Made by a program: the position numbers and the translations under genes | Source of the DNA: Micromonospora sp. NBC_01699 | GTDB lineage: Bacteria > Actinomycetota > Actinomycetes > Mycobacteriales > Micromonosporaceae | Assembly: GCF_036250065.1 (NCBI RefSeq) | Contig: NZ_CP109199.1 | Span: 6,262,001 to 6,326,000, forward strand | Direction: 5' to 3' | Length of the DNA stretch: 64,000 nucleotides | The notes under the pieces: model-generated | The model's database searches: none | The model's input: only the letters and a program-made list of their open reading frames with translations | Told to the model about the DNA's origin: nothing | In this document: in pieces, positions 57,987 through 64,000 of the stretch | Position numbering within the stretch: position 1 is the stretch's first letter | Layout: each line of letters opens with the position of its first letter

Positions 57987-60113
57987 TCAGCTCCCGTCCC
58001 GCAACTGCCGGGCCACCTCGGCGAGCACCTCGTCCCAGTACGGTTCCGGGGCCGCGCCGCGTACCTGTCCGGCCAGGTGCTCGGCGAGTCGCCGTACCTC
58101 GCGGGTGGTGAAGCCGGCGGCCCGGTCGGCCCCGTCACCAGCCGGACCGCGACGGACCGGGGCGGTCAGCGGCAGCGGCTCCCCCACGCAGACCAGGTCG
58201 AGATGACCGGTGGTCCGGGTGAGCGCGACGTAGAGCAGTCGGTGGCCCCGGTCGTCGCTGGCGACGATCTCCTCCGGCTCGACCACCACCACCGCGTCGA
58301 ACTCCAACCCCTTCGCCTCTCGGGGACTGACCAGGTTGATCGAGCCGCCGAGTTCACCCCGCTCGGCGCTGCGCCACTGCACCCCGTTGGCGGCCAGGGC
58401 CGCCTCCACCTCCCGGCGACAGTGGGCCGGGCAGACGATGCCGACGAACCGACCGGCGTCGGCGTGCTCGGTGGCCACCGCGACCACCCGACCGGCCCGC
58501 TCGGTCAGACCCACCCGGTGCACCACCGGCTGCGCGGGCCCGTCCCGGACCACCTCCGGGCCGGTCACGCCGGGCGCGGCCACCGGCAACAACCGGGCCG
58601 CCATCTCGTACGCCGGGCGCGGCACCCGGTAGCCGTAGCGCAGGGCGCTGACGTTGACCGGGTGTCGGGTCGGCAGGTGCCGGGTAACCTCGTCCCAACC
58701 GTCCCGGGCCCACTCGCCGGTCGACTGGGCGATGTCACCGACCAGCGTGTACGAGCCCTCGGCGGCGCGCCGGCCGACCGCGCGCAACTGCATCGGCGAC
58801 AGGTCCTGCGCCTCGTCCACCACCACGTGCGCGTACCGGCGTCCGGGGCCGTCGAGCAGGTGGTCGACCTCGTCGAGCAGGGCGAGGTCGGCGTCGGACC
58901 AGACCTCCTGGGACAGCCGGTCCGCGCCCCGACGGAACAGCATGGCCACCTCGTCGGCGGTGAAGTCGGCACCGGCGGCGACCCGCAACCGGTTGCGGGA
59001 GCCGAACAGGTCACGGAGGAAAGCCGGCGCGGACTGCTGCGGCCAGAGCCGTTCGACCAGGTTCGCGATGGCCGGGGCGGCACCCGGTGACCCGCCGCTA
59101 CGGTCGACGACGAGCTGCCCGAGCCGGTCCCGGAACAGTTGGCGGCGCTCGACGTACGGCAGGTCCGCCGCCCGGCAGGCGGTCAGCGCCTCGGCCACCT
59201 CGGCGCCCGGCAGGGTGACGAACCGCCCGTCGAGCAGGAGCCGCTCGGCCGGCTCCGGTACGCCGATCCGCCCCTCCACCGCCCGCCCGAGCAGTACGGC
59301 CATCCGGGCCTCGCCCTTCATCCGGCCCAGCTTCGCCGGCTCGACCCGCCCCCTCGGTACGACCGGCGCCAGCCGACCGATGTCGCGCAGTTCCACCTCG
59401 GTCTCGCCGAGCGAGGGCAGCACGGTGCCGATGTACCGGACGAAGGTCGGGTGTGGCCCGACGACCAGGATGTCGGCGGCGGCGAGCGTCTCGGCGTGGG
59501 CGTGCAGCAGCCAGGAGACCCGGTGCAGCGCCACCGCGGTCTTGCCGGTGCCGGGCCCGCCCTCGATCACCAGCAGTTGGTCGCGGGGCGCGCGGATCAG
59601 CTCGTACTGGGCGGCCTGGATGGTCGCCACGATGTCCCGCATCTCGCCGGTGCGGCCACGGGCCAGTTCGTCCAGCAGGTGTTGGTCGACGGCGGCGGCG
59701 ATCTCGGCGAAGACCAGGTCGGTGAAGTCGCGGACGGTGTTTTCGACGCAGTCGAAGGTACGGCGGCGGCGCAGGCCGCACGGTTCCCGGTGACTCGCCT
59801 CGAAATAGCGGGCGGCGGCCGCCGCCTGCCAGTTGACCACCAGGATCTCGGCGTTGTCGTCCCGGATCAGGCTCCGCCCGAGATACAGCACCTCGCCGGA
59901 CTCGTCGTCCATCCGCCCGAACGCGACCGCCGCGTCGGCCGGGCCGATCGCCCGCCGGGCGGCGTCGGCGTGCCGGTGCAGGTGGGCGGCGGCACCGGGA
60001 TGGGCGGCGGCACCGGCGAGGTCGCCCAACTCGCCGATCCGGCGGGCCCGGTGCTTCGCGGCGGCATCGAAGTACGCCTGCTCGATCGCGATCTCTGTCG
60101 ATCTGGAGTGCAC
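57987..60113 (-). CDS. HelD/HelR-like UvrD-family helicase
   Basis: A 708-residue superfamily 1 protein. A long N-terminal helical arm (EIAIEQAYFDAAAKHRARRIGELGD) is followed by GRMDDESGEVLYLGR and the P-loop IEGGPGTGKTAVALHR (185-192). Walker B is VVVDEAQDLSPMQ, then LVGDIAQST, and motif VI is LLYVALTRTTGHLDLV. The N-terminal arm and the insertion between motifs match HelD proteins, which release stalled RNA polymerase; actinobacterial HelR members also confer rifampicin tolerance. The GTG start has no strong ribosome binding site. A hairpin-like dyad lies just upstream. No canonical rifamycin-associated element was found. Confidence 0.88.
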   Translation of the reverse strand: MHSRSTEIAIEQAYFDAAAKHRARRIGELGDLAGAAAHPGAAAHLHRHADAARRAIGPADAAVAFGRMDDESGEVLYLGRSLIRDDNAEILVVNWQAAAAARYFEASHREPCGLRRRRTFDCVENTVRDFTDLVFAEIAAAVDQHLLDELARGRTGEMRDIVATIQAAQYELIRAPRDQLLVIEGGPGTGKTAVALHRVSWLLHAHAETLAAADILVVGPHPTFVRYIGTVLPSLGETEVELRDIGRLAPVVPRGRVEPAKLGRMKGEARMAVLLGRAVEGRIGVPEPAERLLLDGRFVTLPGAEVAEALTACRAADLPYVERRQLFRDRLGQLVVDRSGGSPGAAPAIANLVERLWPQQSAPAFLRDLFGSRNRLRVAAGADFTADEVAMLFRRGADRLSQEVWSDADLALLDEVDHLLDGPGRRYAHVVVDEAQDLSPMQLRAVGRRAAEGSYTLVGDIAQSTGEWARDGWDEVTRHLPTRHPVNVSALRYGYRVPRPAYEMAARLLPVAAPGVTGPEVVRDGPAQPVVHRVGLTERAGRVVAVATEHADAGRFVGIVCPAHCRREVEAALAANGVQWRSAERGELGGSINLVSPREAKGLEFDAVVVVEPEEIVASDDRGHRLLYVALTRTTGHLDLVCVGEPLPLTAPVRRGPAGDGADRAAGFTTREVRRLAEHLAGQVRGAAPEPYWDEVLAEVARQLRDGS

Positions 60114-60131
60114 GCCGGCTCCCGCCCGGTC

Positions 60132-60159
60132 AGCCGGTCCCCGACCGGTTGGACCGGCT
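60132..60159. promoter_or_regulatory. Dyad AGCCGGTCC-N10-GGACCGGCT upstream of the HelD-like gene
   Basis: Perfect 9-base arms around a 10-base centre lie about 20-45 bases before the helicase start and about 60 bases past the NAD kinase stop. It could be the kinase terminator or a helicase operator. Confidence 0.5.
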
Positions 60160-60221
60160 CACCGTACCGGGATGACGGGGTGTCGGGACATCGACGGATC
60201 AGCCGATGAACCGCCGACCCG

Positions 60222-61235
60222 TCAGCGCCACTCGACCGGCACCGGCTCGGTGTCGGCGATCGCGGCCGGGGCACCGGCGAGGGAGAACTTCTCCCGCAAC
60301 CGGGAGTAGAAGTGCGACGAGTGCAGCCGAACCAGCTTGGCCGGCTGGGCCGCCGGCTGCACGGTCACCCAGTCGCCCGGATTCAGCACCCCCCGCAGTT
60401 GCCCGTCGACGCTGACCGCCACCGCCCCCGAATGGTCGAGCACCCGTACGGACACCGCCTCGTCGGCGGCCACCACCATGCTGCGGTTGAAGACCATGTG
60501 CGCGGCGACCGGGGTCAGCACCAGCGCCCGCAGTCTCGGCGACAGGATCGGGCCACCGGCCGCGAAGCTGTACGCGGTCGAACCGGTCGGACTCGCCACC
60601 ACCAGCGCGTCCGCCGAGTACGACGTGAACAGGCTCTCGTCCAGGTACACCCCGAGACTTGCCTGCCGGTCCCGGGCCAGCTTCTCGAACACGATGTCGT
60701 TGAGCGCGGTCACGTCCAGCGCCACCCCGGCCCGGTTGATCGGCTCCCCCGCCTGCCGCAGCGGTGGCGGCGGCAGCAACGGGCCGCGCCCGTACCGGAG
60801 CAGGTCCTGCATGCCCTCCGGGATCTCCAGCGGCCGGGAGGCACAGAGGGTCAGCATCAGCCGCTCGTCCATGTGCACCTGACCGGAGAAGAACGCGTCG
60901 AGGGCGGCGTCGATCTCGGTCGGGTCGACCTCGGTCAGGAAGCCCACCCGACCGACGTTGATGCCGAGCACGGGTACGCCGTCCTCGGCCGCGATCCGGG
61001 CGCCGCGCAGGAACGTACCGTCGCCACCGACCGTGACGACCAACGCCGGGTGGCCGGCGGCCTCGGCCTCGTCCACCGCGTTGCGCCGATGGCACTGACC
61101 CCAGTCCGGCTCCCACACATCGATGTCACTGACCGTGATGTCGTTCGCCGACGCCCAGCGACGCACCGCGCCGGCCGCCTCGACCGCCGCCGCCCGGCCG
61201 CTGTGCACCACCAGGCCGATTCGCTCGCGCGTCAT
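60222..61235 (-). CDS. nadK: NAD kinase
   Basis: A 337-residue enzyme that phosphorylates NAD to NADP in the cytoplasm. Diagnostic motifs are VVTVGGDGTFLRGARIA (GGDG at 70-73), VGRVGFLTEV, ALDVTALNDIVFEKLARD and VASPTGSTAYSFAAGGPI. A Pro-rich loop (RGPLLPPPPLRQAGEP) inserted after the central strand makes it somewhat longer than the usual 290-310 residues. In actinobacteria the main copy normally lies between tlyA and recN; this one does not, so it may be a second copy (inference). The ATG has AGGAGAGG upstream. Confidence 0.95.
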   Translation of the reverse strand: MTRERIGLVVHSGRAAAVEAAGAVRRWASANDITVSDIDVWEPDWGQCHRRNAVDEAEAAGHPALVVTVGGDGTFLRGARIAAEDGVPVLGINVGRVGFLTEVDPTEIDAALDAFFSGQVHMDERLMLTLCASRPLEIPEGMQDLLRYGRGPLLPPPPLRQAGEPINRAGVALDVTALNDIVFEKLARDRQASLGVYLDESLFTSYSADALVVASPTGSTAYSFAAGGPILSPRLRALVLTPVAAHMVFNRSMVVAADEAVSVRVLDHSGAVAVSVDGQLRGVLNPGDWVTVQPAAQPAKLVRLHSSHFYSRLREKFSLAGAPAAIADTEPVPVEWR

Positions 61236-61381
61236 GATCTTGCCTCTCCTCCGTCCCGGGGGACCCGACCCGCGCGCGACAGCCGTCGCCGAGCACCACA
61301 CAGCCGGTCAGATGCAGCTTACGGACGAACCGGCGAACCGGCGGAACGCCGGACGAGACGGGATGAGGTAGGTGGGACGGG

Positions 61382-61927
61382 TCAGTCCGGCAGGTTGGGC
61401 GAAATGGTCACACCCTGACCGGCACAGGCTCGCTGCAACCCCTCCAGGCGCGCGGACAACTGCGGCAGGTAACGCAGCGCGTCCAACTCGCTGCTCGACT
61501 GTTGCGACACCTCCCACACCAGGTCCATCATCGCGGTGCCGTTCTCCCGGATGGTCCGGATATCGGAGTCGGCGAACTGATCCCGCAGCTCGCGGTACTC
61601 GCTCTCGGACAGCTCGGTCTGGTCCTCCCCGGCCGTCCGGTCCGCCAACGACCGGCACGCCGCGATCCCGCTGTCCTCCCGCAGGCCGTCCCAGACGGCG
61701 AGCCCACCGAGCACGAGCACGAACAGCGCGAGCAGACCCGCTCCGGCGATGACAAACGGCTTCACCCGACTACCCGACGTGACCGCCTGCCCCGGATCCC
61801 CGTACGAATAAGGCCCCCCACCCGGATCCCCGTACGACGGTTGACCATCGGCCTGGGCGGAGGGCGGTTGCGGGTCCGGCTGAGTGGACGGTTGCGGCTG
61901 CGAGCCCTGGCCGTACTGGTCGGTCAT
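61382..61927 (-). CDS. Small membrane-anchored protein of unknown function
   Basis: I do not recognise the family. The 181-residue protein has a Gln/Pro/Ser/Gly/Tyr-rich N-terminal tail (about 55 residues), one membrane helix near residues 57-79 (VKPFVIAGAGLLALFVLVLGGLAVW) and a helical outer domain with two Cys residues (IAACRSLADRTAG and LQRACAGQG) that likely form a disulfide. GGGGAGAGAA precedes the ATG. It sits alone between the GATC-type hairpin and the NAD kinase gene. Confidence 0.78.
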   Translation of the reverse strand: MTDQYGQGSQPQPSTQPDPQPPSAQADGQPSYGDPGGGPYSYGDPGQAVTSGSRVKPFVIAGAGLLALFVLVLGGLAVWDGLREDSGIAACRSLADRTAGEDQTELSESEYRELRDQFADSDIRTIRENGTAMMDLVWEVSQQSSSELDALRYLPQLSARLEGLQRACAGQGVTISPNLPD

Positions 61928-61984
61928 TTCTCTCCCCAGATCGTCAAGTCCATCGCGCCCCTACCCCGAGAGTGCCACACCCCA

Positions 61985-62065
61985 CCCCTCTCCGCGATCT
62001 AGGGCAAATACGTGCTAGTTAATCTCTAACCACACGTATTTGCCCTAGATCGCCGAGGAGAGGGG
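61985..62065. repeat. Very long hairpin element, about 30 paired bases
   Basis: Inner arms of 21 bases (61994-62014 and 62033-62053) match perfectly around an 18-base loop. A further 9 bases (61985-61993 with 62057-62065) pair after a 3-base bulge. The stem contains GATC near its inner base and is AT-richer than the others. It lies between the start of the small membrane protein gene and the stop of the MerR gene, so it may terminate the latter. Confidence 0.82.
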
Positions 62066-62088
62066 CTGGGGAGGGAGGGGGAAAGGGG

Positions 62089-62919
62089 TTAGGGGGTTAG
62101 GAGGGGGACTTGGAATTCGTGGATCCATTTTTCTGGGTCGTTGGGGACGAATTCCAGGCAGACTTCGCGGGCGTAGCCGGTCATGTGGTAGCCGTGCTCC
62201 TCTACCCAGCGGGCGAGGATGTGCATGCTCCGGTCGGCGTCCTCCATCGGGCCGCGATGGATGATCGTGGCGGCCGAGTCGATGCCGGGCAGGTCGACCA
62301 CGGCGAAGGTGTAGTCGTCCCGTGGCGCCACCGCGACGGGTACGGACGCGTGCACCACGATCGCCTCGCCGGAGTCGCCCGGCGCCGGCTCGTAGTACGC
62401 GACCGACGATCCGGTCATCTCGACCCCGGCCGCCTCGATCCGGCGCATCAGCTCCGGGTAGAGCGGCCCGATCACCGGTGCTATGTCGACGGTCTCGTAG
62501 CTGGCCGCGACCGCGCTCAGCTCCGCGACCCGGACCGGCGCGATCTTCTTGAGTACGACGTCCTCGGTGGGCATCCGCCCCTCGCTCTCGATCATCCGGA
62601 GCCTCGCCTCGATCCCGGCGAGCCGGGCCGTGTCCGCGGCCAGCCGGGCGGCCAGTTCCGCCCGTTGCAGGCGCAACATGCCGCGCAGCTGCTCGACGTC
62701 CAACTCGTCGTCGAGCACCGTCCGCACCTGTTCGAGGGTGAAGCCGAGATCCTTCAGGGCGATCACCCGGTTGAGCCGGCGCAGTTGGTCGGCGTGGTAC
62801 GAGCGGTATCCGCTGCTGGGGTTCACCGCGGCCGGGTGCAGCAGTCCGATCGCGTCGTAGTGACGCAGCATGCGGACCGACACCCGGCCGACCTTCGCGA
62901 AATCTCCGATACTGAACAT
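62089..62919 (-). CDS. MerR regulator with GyrI-like effector domain
   Basis: A 276-residue regulator. The N-terminal winged helix is FSIGDFAKVGRVSVRMLRHYDAIGLLHPAAVNPSSGYRSYHADQLRRLNRVIALKDLGFTLEQV, followed by a coiled coil (VEQLRGMLRLQRAELAARLAAD). From about residue 120 the C-terminal half is a GyrI-like/BmrR-type drug-binding domain (VRVAELSAVAASYETVDIAPVIG, AYYEPAPG, EHGYHMTGYAREVCLEF). Such proteins respond to lipophilic cations or drugs. The internal ATG was chosen because the upstream ATG lies inside the -10 of an apparent MerR-type promoter. No transporter gene is adjacent, so the effector is unknown. Confidence 0.92.
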   Translation of the reverse strand: MFSIGDFAKVGRVSVRMLRHYDAIGLLHPAAVNPSSGYRSYHADQLRRLNRVIALKDLGFTLEQVRTVLDDELDVEQLRGMLRLQRAELAARLAADTARLAGIEARLRMIESEGRMPTEDVVLKKIAPVRVAELSAVAASYETVDIAPVIGPLYPELMRRIEAAGVEMTGSSVAYYEPAPGDSGEAIVVHASVPVAVAPRDDYTFAVVDLPGIDSAATIIHRGPMEDADRSMHILARWVEEHGYHMTGYAREVCLEFVPNDPEKWIHEFQVPLLTP

Positions 62920-62929
62920 GACCCGTCCC

Positions 62930-62960
62930 ACCATGGGCCCTGACGCGGTGTCAGGGTCAA
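62930..62960 (-). promoter_or_regulatory. MerR-type promoter with 19-base spacer and dyad
   Basis: On the minus strand TTGACC (62955-62960) and CATGGT (62930-62935) are 19 bases apart. CCCTGAC and GTCAGGG form a 7-base dyad with a 5-base centre (62938-62956) within the spacer. This is the classical layout for MerR activators. The start codon at 62919 would lie only a few bases after the transcript start. Autoregulation is inferred. Confidence 0.7.
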
Positions 62961-63053
62961 CCCCACGCTACGGCGACGGAACGCCCCGGCCCCAACTCCG
63001 GTGGCAGCCGAAAAACCTGGTGGTACGGGTGGTCGGGGCGTACAACTGCTGTC

Positions 63054-63644
63054 ATGGAGACGGTCGATCCCACGCCGGTGTGGCTGCTCGACATCGACGG
63101 CGTGGTCAACGCGATCAGCCGCAAACCCGACCGGAGCGCCTGGCCCCGGGACCAGTGGGTGACCGGTACCGCCAGCTCCGCCGGTGCCGACTGGCCGATT
63201 CTCGCCGCCCAGCCGGTGCTCGATTTCATCCGGACCGTGCACGAGTCGGGTCGGGCCGAGGTCCGCTGGCACACGACCTGGCAGCACGACGCCCGGAACC
63301 TGGCCCGGCTGCTGCGGTTGCCGCGCTTCGCCACGCAGGACTCCCCCGAGTTCGGCGAGCGGGAGCAGTTGCTCGCCGGTGCCGCCCCGGTTGCCGTACA
63401 CCGGGGTTGGTGGAAATATCCGGCCGCCGAGCGGGTGGTCCGTGACGAGGGCCGGCCGCTGGTCTGGACCGACGACGACGCGACCTGGGAGCTGCGGGCG
63501 CACGACAACGGTAACGAGCTGTCCCGGCTCGCGCCGACCCTGATCGTGTCCCCGCAGACGCATCTCGGGCTCACCCCGAAGCACCTGCGCAACATCGACG
63601 CCTTCCTGTCCATCCAGGCGCCACGACCGAGTCCCCGGAGCTGA
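63054..63644 (+). CDS. HAD-like hydrolase domain protein
   Basis: A 196-residue protein with a HAD core. Motif I is WLLDIDGVVN (DxDG), and the later acidic motif is PLVWTDDDATWEL. The motif near EVRWHTTWQHDARNLARLLRLPRF fits the HAD_SAK-type domain associated with RNA-repair or nucleotide-modifying fusions. It stands alone here without a kinase or ligase domain. It probably hydrolyses a phosphate ester; substrate unknown. No ribosome binding site is obvious before the ATG. Confidence 0.82.
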   Translation: METVDPTPVWLLDIDGVVNAISRKPDRSAWPRDQWVTGTASSAGADWPILAAQPVLDFIRTVHESGRAEVRWHTTWQHDARNLARLLRLPRFATQDSPEFGEREQLLAGAAPVAVHRGWWKYPAAERVVRDEGRPLVWTDDDATWELRAHDNGNELSRLAPTLIVSPQTHLGLTPKHLRNIDAFLSIQAPRPSPRS

Positions 63645-63711
63645 CCCACCGCAACCGCGACCGCCACGACCGGGTCCGCCGGGGCGGCCGGTGGGCGTGC
63701 GTGGTCAGTGG

Positions 63712-64000
63712 TCAGGAGCCGGCCGGGGTCAGGGTCAGCCGGTCCGTGCCGGGCCGGTGGCGGTCGCGGCGCAGCAGTGCCGCCAGCCGGCTCGCGTCGC
63801 GCTGTGCCTGGTCACCGCAGCAGTTGTTCATCAGCACATGCAGTTCGTCGGTTTCCCGGGCGAACTCGCGCAGCCGGTCGGCCCACCGGGCCAGCTCGCC
63901 GTCGGCGTACGCGTATCGGAACTTTTCCTGCTTGTCGCGGCCACCCCAGGCCGGACTGTGGCCGTGGAAGCGGACCACCGCCGGGTCCGCGGTGGCAAGC
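63712..64000 (-). CDS. DUF72 (YecE-like) protein, N-terminus cut by window edge
   Basis: The last 95 or so residues of a DUF72 protein: ADPAVVRFHGHSPAWGGRD, RYAYADGELARWADRLREFA, ELHVLMNNCCGDQAQRDASRLAALL. The RxHG, YxYxxxEL and NNxxxxxA signatures are characteristic of the TIM-barrel YecE family, whose function is unknown. The frame is open through the window edge, so the start lies outside. The nearby HAD gene is convergent. Confidence 0.85.
   Translation of the reverse strand, partial: LATADPAVVRFHGHSPAWGGRDKQEKFRYAYADGELARWADRLREFARETDELHVLMNNCCGDQAQRDASRLAALLRRDRHRPGTDRLTLTPAGS

Noticed and set aside
60114-60221. Rifamycin-associated element upstream of the HelD-like gene
   Set aside because: The dyad present does not match the GGGGCTT...AAGCCCC pattern of that element.
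1-64000. tRNA, rRNA, CRISPR array, transposase, integrase or phage genes
   Set aside because: None seen on either strand. The direct repeats found are short tandem units without CRISPR-like spacers.

Overview
The window is very GC-rich actinobacterial DNA. Gene starts are often GTG or TTG with GGAGG-type ribosome binding sites, third codon positions are almost all G or C, and the families present are typical of the Micromonosporaceae (Micromonospora and relatives). These include LAL-type LuxR regulators, ECF sigma factors with overlapping membrane partners, an IniB/dynamin cluster, a spore-associated-protein-A-like secreted protein and a single-chain alpha-beta glycyl-tRNA synthetase. Genus is inference; no rRNA gene lies in the window. 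I see no tRNA, CRISPR array, prophage or insertion sequence, and the stretch reads as ordinary chromosome.

Layout. 1-8 kb: the C-terminally cut-off polytopic membrane protein, a BON-domain protein, a peroxiredoxin/DsbA-like pair with overlapping stop and start, a 932-residue LAL regulator and a saccharopine-reductase-like enzyme. 8-12.7 kb: an unrecognised Cys/His protein, a MerR regulator fused to a beta-clamp-like domain with an autoregulatory-type promoter, an ECF sigma factor with its membrane partner, and a secreted I36-type inhibitor. 12.8-19 kb: a ferric-reductase-like membrane protein co-transcribed with a NuoF/ferredoxin-like flavoprotein, an L,D-transpeptidase and an orphan cobalamin radical SAM RiPP-type methylase. 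19-30 kb: a divergent TetR/SDR pair, an ABC exporter divergent from a two-component system, small enzymes, and a second ECF sigma factor with membrane partner. 30-38.6 kb: a membrane protein, a secreted S1 protease, an S15/CocE-type hydrolase and the fused glycyl-tRNA synthetase.

38.6-48.9 kb is the most unusual block. Two dynamin-like GTPases and an IniB-type protein run leftward. A DnaK-like ATPase without a substrate-binding domain, an ATPase-LuxR regulator, a Roadblock/LC7 protein and a membrane-anchored CBM2-like protein run rightward from the same 277-bp promoter region, which carries repeated TTAGGG words. I read this as one envelope-stress or membrane-remodelling module built around the mycobacterial iniBAC theme (inference).

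48.9-64 kb: a VOC protein, a secreted CBM2 protein, an epoxide-hydrolase-like enzyme, a DUF4352-like lipid-proximal protein, a secreted subtilase, a SWIM-finger protein, a SpaA-like secreted protein, an orphan ParA with an unusual small DNA-binding-type partner preceded by three 18-bp direct repeats, a HelD-like helicase, an NAD kinase, a GyrI-type MerR regulator, a HAD protein and the end of a DUF72 protein.

Several intergenic regions hold very long perfect hairpins. Two of them (35473-35545 and 52106-52182) are clearly related elements whose stems differ by compensated substitutions.
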